Source: a bacterium
GTDB taxonomy: Bacteria; Pseudomonadota; Gammaproteobacteria; Pseudomonadales; Moraxellaceae
Direction: 5' to 3'
Assembly: GCA_029945725.1 (NCBI GenBank)
Contig: JAQSDB010000010.1
Location: forward strand, 24,885 to 88,884
Length of the DNA stretch: 64,000 nucleotides
Shown here: positions 56,672-64,000 of the stretch, in pieces
Layout: every line of letters begins with the position of its first letter
Numbering within the stretch: position 1 is the stretch's first letter
Translations under genes and position numbers: made by a program
The notes under the pieces: generated by a model
Database searches by the model: none
Told to the model about the DNA's origin: nothing
The model's input: the letters and a program-made list of their open reading frames with translations, nothing else

Positions 56672-57087
56672 AATTTCGTCGTCCTGCGCCGGATCCGCTG
56701 GAAATCAATCTCACCCCGCTGATTGATTGCCTGCTGTTTCTCATCATTTTTTTCATGCTGTCCACGACCTTTACCAAGGCCAGCAAGCTGCAAATCAGCT
56801 TGCCCGAGGCCAAGGGTGATGTGGCGCCGGCATCGGCGCACAACATAGAAGTCTCGGTGAGTGCGTCGGGGGTTTATGCGGTTAACGGGCAGGTGCTGGC
56901 CAGCAAGCAGGCCACGAGCCTGCGCTCGGCCATCGAAAAGGCCAGCGAAGGCCGTCGTGATGTTCCTTTCATGATCTCTGCGGATGGCAATACTCCGCAT
57001 CAGGCCGTGGTCACCGTAATGGATGTGGCGGGCCAGATGGGTTTTCAGGGACTCAGCATCAGTACACGTCAGCCTGAAGACAAATAA
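56668..57087 (+). CDS. exbD: ExbD/TolR-type subunit
   Basis: A 139-residue protein with one N-terminal transmembrane helix (LIDCLLFLIIFFMLSTTF) carrying the conserved membrane Asp, and a periplasmic domain ending RQPEDK. It starts at GTG 56668. ExbB and ExbD precede msbA and lpxK here as in Pseudomonas, where the cluster is conserved. No TonB gene is present. Confidence 0.93.
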   Translation: MKFRRPAPDPLEINLTPLIDCLLFLIIFFMLSTTFTKASKLQISLPEAKGDVAPASAHNIEVSVSASGVYAVNGQVLASKQATSLRSAIEKASEGRRDVPFMISADGNTPHQAVVTVMDVAGQMGFQGLSISTRQPEDK

Positions 57088-57147
57088 GCGTCTTCGGATT
57101 TCTCCAATCGGCGGGTCTGTTGCGGCTCGCCTCTATAGACACGACAC

Positions 57148-58923
57148 ATGAATACACAATCATCCGCTCATGCCTCTGGCTGGCAGGTTTACAAGCGTCT
57201 GCTCGGCTATACGCGCCGTTACTGGGGAATTTTCGGTTTGGGTGTGGCGGGCTTTCTCATCAATGCGCAGACGGAATGGGCGGGTGCCAAGCTCATCCAG
57301 TACATCATTGAAGCCATCCAGAAGCATGATCAGCACGCCAAGAACCTGTTTCCCTTGCTGATTATCGGCGTATTTTTTCTGCGTGGCGTGGGTACCCTGA
57401 TGGGTAACTATTACATTTCCCTGGTGTCGCGCAATATTGTCTATGCCATGCGCCGCGAGATTTTTGACAAGCTGCTGCTTTTGCCGACCAGTTTTTATCA
57501 TCAGAACTCTTCCGGTCGTATTGCGGCCAAGCTTATCTACGATGTTGAACAGGTGACGGCAGCAGCTACCGAGGCCCTGAAGACGATTGTACGAGAAGGC
57601 TTTATTGTCATTTTTCTCTTCGGTTACCTGCTCTGGACCAACTGGCGCCTGTCACTGGCGCTGTTCATTATCGGACCGATTGCCGGCTGGCTGGTCAGTA
57701 TTGCCAGCAAGCGCTTTCGCAAGCTCTCGCACAAAATCCAGGCATCCATGGGGGATGTAAACCACATTGCCAATGAAACCATCAACGGTTATCAGGTTGT
57801 GAAAACCTATGGTGGTGAGGCCTATGAGCGCAAGCGCTTTGATTTTGCCTCGCTGGAGAATCTCAAGCAGGGCATGAAGATGGTGGTGACGCAGTCCATT
57901 ACGTCGCCACTGGTACAGATGATGATGGCCCTGGGAATGTCGGTAGTGGTCTGGATTGCCCTGCAGCCACAGATCATGGGGGACATTTCTGCCGGCGGGT
58001 TTATTGCCTACATCACCGCGGCGGGCCTGCTGGCCAAGCCGGTGCGCGGACTGACCGATGTCAATGAAAAGATCCAGCGCGGTATTGCGGCGTCGGCATC
58101 CGTTTTTGAGTTGCTCGACATGCAGTCTGAAGTTGATACCGGCACGATTGATGTTGAGCGCTTGCAGGGTGATATCGAGTTTCGTCATGTCGGCTTTTCT
58201 TATGAAACCGGCAAGCCCGTGTTGCAGGACATAAGCCTGCGTGTCAAACCTGGCCAGACCGTGGCCCTGGTTGGCCGTTCCGGTGCCGGCAAGACCTCGC
58301 TGGTGAATCTGCTGCCGCGTTTTTACGACGCCACTGCGGGCGAGATATTGCTCGATGGCAAACCGCTGCAAAGCTACACCCTGAGCTGCCTGCGCCGGCA
58401 GATTGCCAGTGTCAGCCAGAAGGTGGTGCTGTTTGACGATTCGATTGCCAACAACATTGCCTATGGCGTGTGCCGCGACCGCCCGCGTAGCGATATCGAG
58501 GCCGCTGCCAGGGCGGCCTATGCACAGGAATTTATCGAAACCATGCCGCAGGGGTATGACACTCCGGTTGGCCAGGATGGCATGCAGCTTTCCGGTGGCC
58601 AGCGTCAGCGTATCGCCATTGCGCGCGCCTTGCTCAAGAACGCACCGATCCTGATTCTCGATGAGGCAACCAGCGCGCTGGATAACGAGTCCGAGTTTTA
58701 TATTCAGGCGGCACTTGATGAGGTGATCAAGGGCCGTACCACCTTCGTGATCGCGCACCGGCTGTCCACGGTTGAAAATGCCGACTGGATTGTGGTGATG
58801 GATCAGGGCCGTATTGTTGAAACCGGTACCCATGCCGAGCTGCTGGCCAGGAATGGTGCATATGCGCAGCTGCACAGCCGCAATTTTGCCGAAGATGACG
58901 GTGTGGCTCCGGGGGCGGTGTGA
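57148..58923 (+). CDS. msbA: Lipid A export ABC transporter
   Basis: A 591-residue half-transporter that flips core-lipid A across the inner membrane. Six transmembrane helices (residues about 20-320) are followed by an ATPase: Walker A GRSGAGKTS, LSGGQRQRIAIARALL, ILDEATSALD. It functions as a homodimer. ATG 57148 starts MNTQSSAH. The gene overlaps lpxK by four bases (GTGTGA), so the two are coupled. Confidence 0.95.
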   Translation: MNTQSSAHASGWQVYKRLLGYTRRYWGIFGLGVAGFLINAQTEWAGAKLIQYIIEAIQKHDQHAKNLFPLLIIGVFFLRGVGTLMGNYYISLVSRNIVYAMRREIFDKLLLLPTSFYHQNSSGRIAAKLIYDVEQVTAAATEALKTIVREGFIVIFLFGYLLWTNWRLSLALFIIGPIAGWLVSIASKRFRKLSHKIQASMGDVNHIANETINGYQVVKTYGGEAYERKRFDFASLENLKQGMKMVVTQSITSPLVQMMMALGMSVVVWIALQPQIMGDISAGGFIAYITAAGLLAKPVRGLTDVNEKIQRGIAASASVFELLDMQSEVDTGTIDVERLQGDIEFRHVGFSYETGKPVLQDISLRVKPGQTVALVGRSGAGKTSLVNLLPRFYDATAGEILLDGKPLQSYTLSCLRRQIASVSQKVVLFDDSIANNIAYGVCRDRPRSDIEAAARAAYAQEFIETMPQGYDTPVGQDGMQLSGGQRQRIAIARALLKNAPILILDEATSALDNESEFYIQAALDEVIKGRTTFVIAHRLSTVENADWIVVMDQGRIVETGTHAELLARNGAYAQLHSRNFAEDDGVAPGAV

Positions 58924-59909
58924 GCCAGTGGCTGACGGCGGCGTGGTATCGCGGTCATCCTGTATTATGGCTGTTATGGCCTCTCAGTCTTTTGTATGGA
59001 TGCATCAGCGCCTTGCGTCGTCTGGCTTACCGTCATGGCGTGCTGTCATCGCGGCACTTTCCGGTGCCCGTTCTGGTGATTGGTAATATCACGGTCGGAG
59101 GAACAGGGAAGACGCCGATTACGCTGGCACTGATCGAGCGTTTGCAGCGCGAAGGCTTCCGGCCCGGTGTGGTCAGTCGCGGTTATGGTGGCAGTGCGGC
59201 GTATCCCTTGCGTGTGAGTGACGCGGTCAGTACGGTAGAAACGGGTGATGAGCCCATGACGATTTTCCGGCGCAGCGGTGTGCCGGTTGTGGTTGATCCC
59301 GATCGTTCCCGTGCCGTTGCCTTTCTGTTGCAGCATACGGATTGTGATCTTGTGCTGAGCGATGATGGCTTGCAGCATTATGCGCTGGCACGGGATGTTG
59401 AAATTGCAGTGATTGACGGTGTGCGAGGCATTGGGAACCGGTGCCTGCTGCCGGCAGGTCCTTTGCGTGAAGCCGCGTCACGTCTTGCCAGTGTTGATTA
59501 TGTGATCGTGAACGGGGAGGGCTTTTCCTTTCCCGGCGCCTATCCCATGCAGCTGGTGCCGGAGTCGTGGCAGAACCTGCATCAAGCCAGGCAGCCTTTG
59601 CCTGAGCCGGGTAGCCGTATTCATGCGGTGGCAGGTATCGGCAATCCCGGGCGTTTTTTCACGCAGTTGCGTGCCCGGGGTTTCGAGGTGATTGCCCATG
59701 CCTTTCCCGATCACCATGCCTATGTGGCCGGTGATTTTGCGTTTGCGGATGGCGCCCCCGTCGTCATGACGGAAAAGGATGCCGTCAAGTGCATGGCCCT
59801 GGCGGCGGATAACTGGTGGTTTGTGCCGGTGAGTGCTGATCTGCCCGAGGCTTTTTATTTATCACTGTTACAGCAGTTACAGGCAACCAGAGTAAATCGA
59901 CATGCTTGA
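58920..59909 (+). CDS. lpxK: Tetraacyldisaccharide 4'-kinase
   Basis: A 329-residue inner-membrane-associated kinase that phosphorylates the 4' position of the lipid A precursor. The Walker-type motif is VGGTGKTP in [19 protein letters not shown] (about residue 58). DDGLQHY and TEKDAVK are conserved. It starts at GTG 58920 overlapping msbA and overlaps the ycaR gene by eight bases. Confidence 0.95.
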   Translation: MSQWLTAAWYRGHPVLWLLWPLSLLYGCISALRRLAYRHGVLSSRHFPVPVLVIGNITVGGTGKTPITLALIERLQREGFRPGVVSRGYGGSAAYPLRVSDAVSTVETGDEPMTIFRRSGVPVVVDPDRSRAVAFLLQHTDCDLVLSDDGLQHYALARDVEIAVIDGVRGIGNRCLLPAGPLREAASRLASVDYVIVNGEGFSFPGAYPMQLVPESWQNLHQARQPLPEPGSRIHAVAGIGNPGRFFTQLRARGFEVIAHAFPDHHAYVAGDFAFADGAPVVMTEKDAVKCMALAADNWWFVPVSADLPEAFYLSLLQQLQATRVNRHA

Positions 59910-60087
59910 TAAAAAACTTCTAGCGATTCTCGTGTGTCCCCTGTGCAAGGGAGCATTGCGTTATGACAGCACCAGACAGGAACTGGTGTGTCGTGCTGAT
60001 GCGCTGGCCTTTCCCATTCGTGACGGCATTCCCGTCATGCTGGAGGAAGAGGCACGCCGCCTGACGCTTGACGAGTCATTGGGCTGA
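59902..60087 (+). CDS. ycaR: Trm112/YcaR-family small protein
   Basis: A 61-residue protein with [16 protein letters not shown] (two of the zinc Cys) and [11 protein letters not shown], the family hallmark. Trm112 proteins form zinc ribbons that stabilise methyltransferases; the bacterial role between lpxK and kdsB is not settled. It overlaps lpxK by eight bases and lies 31 bases before kdsB. Confidence 0.92.
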   Translation: MLDKKLLAILVCPLCKGALRYDSTRQELVCRADALAFPIRDGIPVMLEEEARRLTLDESLG

Positions 60088-60118
60088 TTGTTCCAGGAAT
60101 TCCCGAGAGAGCCGTATC

Positions 60119-60886
60119 ATGAGTTTCAAGGTTGTTATTCCTGCCCGTTACGGCTCCAGCCGTTTGCCGGGCAAGCCTCTGCTTGAGATAGCAGGCAAGC
60201 CCATGTTTGCGCATGTTTATGCGCGTGCCTGCGAAAGCGCAGCGGAAGAAGTGCTGATTGCCACTGACGACGAGCGTATTGCCTCGGCGGCGCGAGCCAT
60301 TGGTGCAGAAGTGGTGATGACGTCCCCCCTGCACCCTTCCGGTACCGATCGTTTGCAGGAAGTCGTGGCAAAAAAGGGCTGGGCTGATGAGGTCATCGTG
60401 GTGAATGTACAGGGTGACGAGCCCCTGATTCCCCCTTCGGTGATTGATCAGGTTGCCAGAAACCTGATGCTCTCAAAGACGGCCGATATCGCCACGCTTG
60501 CAGAACCGCTTCAGGATGCTGCCCAGCTTTTTAATCCCAATATCGTCAAGCTGGTGCGCGACATACACGGTCATGCCTTGTATTTCAGTCGTGCTCCCAT
60601 GCCCTGGGCCCGTGATATTTTTGCGCACGACAAAAGCCGGCTTCCCGTCAGTAATCTTTACCTGCGGCATCTGGGTGTTTATGCCTACCGTGTCGGCTTT
60701 CTGCATGCCTATGTGAGCTGGCCGCCGGCAGAGATCGAATTGCTGGAGTCGCTGGAGCAGCTGCGCGCCCTCTATAACGGCGTCCGGATTCATGTCGATA
60801 TGGCGGCTGTCGAATTGCCGCCGGGTGTGGATACTCCCGAGGATCTGGAACGTGTAAGAGCCATACTGGCCGGTGCTTCTTCATGA
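60119..60886 (+). CDS. kdsB: CMP-Kdo synthetase
   Basis: A 255-residue cytidylyltransferase that activates Kdo for lipopolysaccharide. The N-terminal nucleotide-binding motif is [17 protein letters not shown], and [10 protein letters not shown] supplies the metal-binding region. SGTDRLQE and the late [11 protein letters not shown] are standard. ATG 60119 gives the family start; earlier starts are unsupported. It overlaps the phosphatase gene by four bases. Confidence 0.95.
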   Translation: MSFKVVIPARYGSSRLPGKPLLEIAGKPMFAHVYARACESAAEEVLIATDDERIASAARAIGAEVVMTSPLHPSGTDRLQEVVAKKGWADEVIVVNVQGDEPLIPPSVIDQVARNLMLSKTADIATLAEPLQDAAQLFNPNIVKLVRDIHGHALYFSRAPMPWARDIFAHDKSRLPVSNLYLRHLGVYAYRVGFLHAYVSWPPAEIELLESLEQLRALYNGVRIHVDMAAVELPPGVDTPEDLERVRAILAGASS

Positions 60887-61389
60887 GTGCGGATGTCACC
60901 CGGGTACTGTTTGTCTGTATTGGCAATATTTGCCGCTCGCCGACGGCTGAAGCGGTTTTCCGTATGCAGGTGGAAAAATCCGGTTGGGGGAAGCTGTTCA
61001 CCGTGGATTCGGCCGGGACCAGCGGATTTCACGTGGGCGAACCGCCGGATCGCCGCGCGCAGAAGCACGCAGCAGAGCGTGGCTACAATCTCTCGGCCTT
61101 GCGCGCACGGCAGATTGGTCCCATGGATTTTGACCGTTTCGACCTGATTCTGGTGATGGAAAAATCCGTGCTGGATACCGTGCAGCAGCTGAAAAACTTT
61201 GGCAGGGGGAAAGCCGAAGTCAGTATGTTTCTGGATTATCTTCCGGGTTATGAGGGGCAGAATGTTCCAGATCCCTATTATGGCAATGCCGATGGATTTT
61301 CGGCCGTACTGGATCTGGTGGAAGAGGGGAGTACGGCGCTCCTGCGCAGCCTGCTGAAAAAGCAGGGCGTTCTGGGCTGTAGTTGCTGA
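60883..61389 (+). CDS. Low-molecular-weight protein-tyrosine phosphatase
   Basis: A 168-residue cytoplasmic phosphatase with the P-loop [13 protein letters not shown] (CX5R(S/T), about residue 12) and the catalytic DPYYG near the C-terminus. Members regulate protein-tyrosine kinases or exopolysaccharide. In this synteny block its exact role is unknown. The start ATG 60883 lies inside the kdsB end. MurB begins three bases after it ends. Confidence 0.93.
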   Translation: MSADVTRVLFVCIGNICRSPTAEAVFRMQVEKSGWGKLFTVDSAGTSGFHVGEPPDRRAQKHAAERGYNLSALRARQIGPMDFDRFDLILVMEKSVLDTVQQLKNFGRGKAEVSMFLDYLPGYEGQNVPDPYYGNADGFSAVLDLVEEGSTALLRSLLKKQGVLGCSC

Positions 61390-61391
61390 TC

Positions 61392-62411
61392 ATGCGTTTT
61401 CTCGAAAACTTTTTGCTGACGGACCGCAATACCTTAAAGCTGCCTTCACGTGCGCGTTTTTTTGCGGCTCCCGAGACGCGCGATGAGCTGCACTCCCTGC
61501 TCAATACGGTGACGGCCAGAAACCTGCCGGTAATGGTGCTGGGCGGCGGCAGCAATGTCGTGTTTGCCGGAGACTTTCAGGGACTGGTTTTGCAGCCGGC
61601 GATGCGCGGTATTCGCTGCATTGGTGAAACGGCCGGGCATTATCTTGTTGAGGCGGAGGCTGGGGAGCCCTGGCCAGACTTTGTGCAGTATTGTCTGGCC
61701 CGTAACTGGTATGGCCTGGAAAACCTGTCGCTGATTCCGGGAACCGTGGGCGCGGCACCCATACAGAATATAGGTGCCTACGGTGTCGAGATCACCGACC
61801 GCCTGCATTCATTGACAGCGCTTGAGCTTGCTACGGGAAGGGTGCGCGAGTTTTCGCATGCAGACTGTCGTTTTGGCTATCGCGAAAGTGTTTTCAAGCA
61901 GGATCTCCGCGATCGCTACATCATTGCCAGGGTGCGTTTCCTTCTGCAGAAAAAGCCTGTCCTGAAAACTGCCTATGCTGACATTCAGCAGGAACTGGCA
62001 GTCCGGGGCATTGACGCACCCACGCCACAGCAAGTTGCCACAGCGGTGATTGCCATTCGTACGCGCAAGTTGCCATCGCCAGCGGTATTGGCCAATGCCG
62101 GCAGTTTTTTCAAGAACCCGGTGGTGTCAGTGGCGGTGCTGGATGAGATCAAGAGCCGGTTTCCTGACGTGATTGCCTATCCGCAAGCAGATGGAGCCAA
62201 ACTGGCGGCCGGCTGGCTGATAGAAAAAGCTGGCTGGAAAGGCCGCTCCATCGGACCGGTGGGGGCTTATGAAAAACAGGCCTTGGTACTGGTGAATCAT
62301 GGCGGTGCCACCGGCGCCGACGTGATTGCCGTGGCCTCTGCCATTCAGCAAGCGGTTACCAGCATGTTTGGTGTTCAGCTTGAGATGGAGCCGCGCATTT
62401 ACGGCATCTAG
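61392..62411 (+). CDS. murB: UDP-N-acetylenolpyruvoylglucosamine reductase
   Basis: A 339-residue type I MurB, the FAD-dependent second step of UDP-MurNAc synthesis. MVLGGGSNVVF is the FAD motif near residue 50. IPGTVGAAPIQNIGAYG (about 118) and the late NAGSFFKNPVV (about 236, with the catalytic Ser) are typical. ATG 61392 is preferred over an in-frame TTG at 61383. It closes the kdsB-ptp-murB run. Confidence 0.95.
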   Translation: MRFLENFLLTDRNTLKLPSRARFFAAPETRDELHSLLNTVTARNLPVMVLGGGSNVVFAGDFQGLVLQPAMRGIRCIGETAGHYLVEAEAGEPWPDFVQYCLARNWYGLENLSLIPGTVGAAPIQNIGAYGVEITDRLHSLTALELATGRVREFSHADCRFGYRESVFKQDLRDRYIIARVRFLLQKKPVLKTAYADIQQELAVRGIDAPTPQQVATAVIAIRTRKLPSPAVLANAGSFFKNPVVSVAVLDEIKSRFPDVIAYPQADGAKLAAGWLIEKAGWKGRSIGPVGAYEKQALVLVNHGGATGADVIAVASAIQQAVTSMFGVQLEMEPRIYGI

Positions 62412-62484
62412 TGCGTCCGCCCTTGCCGCATTTCTGCTGCAATCAGGCGCCCCCTCCCTGTAAAAAAATAAAAAATGGTGATCC

Positions 62485-63426
62485 ATGAAATTTCTCCTGC
62501 GTTTCCTGTGCTGTGTACAGATGCTTTCGATGGCTTCTGCATGGGCCTATGACAAGGAGGTCGTGGATGGCATGTTGCGTGGCCAGGAGGGTATTGCGGG
62601 CCTCAAGCGTCATGAGACGGTCATTGACGGAGAAAAGATATTCTATCTTGATAACGAAAGGGCCGCGGCCGGGCGCACCATCATGCTGGTGCATGGTTTT
62701 GGTGACAGCAGCCTGAGCTGGACTTTTTTTGCCAGAATTTTTCGTGATGGTGATTATCGGGTCATCATTCCGGACTTGTTGGGTTTTGGCCAGAGTGGCC
62801 GGCCTGCCGGTGCGGATTACCATTATCAGGCGCAATCAAAACGCCTGTTTGCCTTGCTGGCCTCACTCAAGGTTTCCAGTGTGCATCTGGTGGGTAATTC
62901 CATGGGCGGAGGAGTGGTTGCCGAGATGGCATTGCAGCAGCCGCAACAAGTTGCCAGCCTGACGCTGATGGATGCCGCAGGTGTGCATTACAAGCCTACC
63001 GAGCTTGATCAGCAGCTGATGTCAGGAAACAACTTTCTGATTTCAAGAAAGCCGGGCGACTTTGAGCGCATGGTTGAGTTTGCCAGCTTTACTCGTCCTC
63101 CCATGCCGCGTCCGATACTGGATTATTTGTCTGAACGGGCCGTGCAGGATGGTGCTCTGCATGAAAAGATATTTCACGATGCCTTGTTCAATGACATCGA
63201 TTTCCTGCTGCTGGATCTGGACCGGATAAAGGCGCCGACATTGATCCTGTGGGGAGAGAAGGATCGTGTCCTGAGCCCGGATAATGCGAAGGTGTTTAAA
63301 AAATACATTCCGGATAGCCGGGTACAGGTTTTCCCCGATGTGGGGCACATCCCGATGATGGAGATTCCGGAAGTCAGTGGTCTGGCGGTCAGCCAGTTTA
63401 TTGACGGCCTGTATGTGAAGAGGTGA
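62485..63426 (+). CDS. Exported alpha/beta hydrolase
   Basis: A 313-residue protein with an N-terminal signal peptide (FLLRFLCCVQMLSMASAWA, about residues 3-21). The hydrolase fold follows: HGFGDSSLSW oxyanion loop, nucleophile elbow GNSMGGG (Ser about residue 139), acid in WGEKDRVL and catalytic His in VGHIPMMEIP. It may be a lipase or esterase acting in the periplasm. This is not part of the usual murB-rne segment as I know it, so it may be a local insertion. Confidence 0.88.
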   Translation: MKFLLRFLCCVQMLSMASAWAYDKEVVDGMLRGQEGIAGLKRHETVIDGEKIFYLDNERAAAGRTIMLVHGFGDSSLSWTFFARIFRDGDYRVIIPDLLGFGQSGRPAGADYHYQAQSKRLFALLASLKVSSVHLVGNSMGGGVVAEMALQQPQQVASLTLMDAAGVHYKPTELDQQLMSGNNFLISRKPGDFERMVEFASFTRPPMPRPILDYLSERAVQDGALHEKIFHDALFNDIDFLLLDLDRIKAPTLILWGEKDRVLSPDNAKVFKKYIPDSRVQVFPDVGHIPMMEIPEVSGLAVSQFIDGLYVKR

Positions 63427-63438
63427 AATCCGGTGCAT

Positions 63439-63474
63439 AAAAAAGGGCGGCCCAGTGGCCGCCCTTTTTTATTG
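63439..63474. terminator. Terminator between the hydrolase and rne genes
   Basis: aaaagggcggcc / ggccgccctttt with a cagt loop, A-run and T-run. It serves both convergent genes. Confidence 0.9.
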
Positions 63475-63482
63475 TCCCCGAC

Positions 63483-64000
63483 TCACTGATCCAGATTCGG
63501 GGCCGTGCCTGCCTCTTTGACCGGAGCCGAAACCGGAGCCGAAACCGGAGCCGAAACCGGAGCCGAAACCGGAGCCGAAACCGGAGCCGCTGGCGGGGTT
63601 ACTGCCGGTGCCGGTTTTGCTGCTGCAGGGGAGAAACCCTTTTGTTGCGCTGCCAGTGCCTCACGGCGGCGACGCTCGCGTGGATCATTGGCGGCTCGTC
63701 CTGCCTGGCGAGGTACGTGTACTGGAACCTCTGCGGCGGCTGGCGCTGCCGGTGCGCTGGCAATGCTGATGGTTGCTGCGGGTGCTGTAACCGGCATTTT
63801 TACCGGAGCCGTTGTAACGGCAGCAGGAGCTGCCGCTGCTTTCGGGCTTTCCGTTACTGTCGGATCCACGGCACGTGTGGCGGCTCTTGTTTCAGCATTG
63901 CCCTGGGCCGGTGTGCTTTCAATGGCGCTGGCAACAACTGCCGGGGCAACAACTGCCGGGGCAACAACTGCCGGGGCAACAACTGCCGGGGCAACAACTG
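63483..64000 (-). CDS. rne: RNase E C-terminal tail (partial, runs off the window)
   Basis: Only the last 170 or so residues are present; the frame is open to the window edge. The segment GRAANDPRERRRREALAAQQ (about 63640-63700) matches the arginine-rich tail motif of RNase E in Pseudomonas and relatives, and murB facing rne is the known gene order there. The rest is disordered Pro/Ala/Val-rich scaffold sequence with two tandem arrays: AP-V-S-type repeats at 63520-63591 and PAVVA repeats from 63931. Identity rests on synteny and that motif; catalytic domains are outside the window. Confidence 0.75.
   Translation of the reverse strand, partial: VVAPAVVAPAVVAPAVVAPAVVASAIESTPAQGNAETRAATRAVDPTVTESPKAAAAPAAVTTAPVKMPVTAPAATISIASAPAAPAAAEVPVHVPRQAGRAANDPRERRRREALAAQQKGFSPAAAKPAPAVTPPAAPVSAPVSAPVSAPVSAPVSAPVKEAGTAPNLDQ
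63520..63591 (-). repeat. 12-base tandem repeat in the RNase E tail
   Basis: Six near-exact copies of accggagccgaa encode Ser-Ala-Pro-Val (read on the minus strand). Copy number changes preserve the frame. Confidence 0.92.
63931..64000 (-). repeat. 15-base tandem repeat in the RNase E tail
   Basis: Four full copies of gcaacaactgccggg and part of a fifth reach the window edge, encoding Pro-Ala-Val-Val-Ala on the minus strand. The array probably continues beyond 64000. Confidence 0.92.

Overview
The window looks like a chromosomal segment of a high-GC gammaproteobacterium, most likely in the Pseudomonadales. The evidence is synteny and gene type. The right end carries lolC-lolD, comEC, exbB-exbD, msbA-lpxK-ycaR-kdsB-ptp-murB facing an RNase E tail, an order known from Pseudomonas and relatives. 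The middle carries a split B12-dependent ribonucleotide reductase (NrdJa/NrdJb) beside an aspartate aminotransferase and uvrB. The species cannot be named from the sequence alone.

Layout. 1-9.3 kb: a MEST-like alpha/beta hydrolase, a REP-associated tyrosine transposase (RAYT), a three-gene MacAB-like export operon (minus strand), a small orphan gene, an acyl-CoA synthetase and a quinone oxidoreductase, with palindromic REP elements in the gaps. 9.3-19.3 kb: a type I restriction-modification locus, hsdM-hsdS-hsdR. Three extra genes sit between hsdS and hsdR: a PD-(D/E)XK nuclease-like protein, a winged-helix nucleotidyltransferase and a Fic protein. Each is preceded by a diverged copy of the same REP-containing spacer. 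A second Fic gene follows hsdR.

20.9-38.7 kb: a type I secretion locus made of an ABC exporter, a seven-repeat RCC1-like predicted envelope protein, a 4,268-residue RTX protein with a lipase-like N-terminus, and an HlyD-type adaptor. Behind it lies a decayed copy of the ABC/RCC1 junction. Next come a ParD/ParE-like toxin-antitoxin pair whose toxin stop codon sits in an attC-like palindrome, and a tRNA-Asn gene. A degenerate copy of the tRNA 3' end near 19.48 kb suggests that about 20 kb (second Fic, secretion locus, toxin-antitoxin) entered as an island at tRNA-Asn.

40-64 kb is mostly core genome: aminotransferase, nrdJab with NrdR-box-like sites, an MBL-fold hydrolase, uvrB, a hairpin carrying two DnaA boxes, a glycerophosphodiester phosphodiesterase, a PilZ protein, lipoprotein export (lolC/F-lolD), competence (comEC), energy transduction (exbBD), lipid A/Kdo synthesis and export (msbA, lpxK, kdsB), cell wall synthesis (murB) and the C-terminal tail of RNase E. 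About 24 REP copies lie in the first 19.4 kb and I saw none beyond, which matches the accessory/core division.
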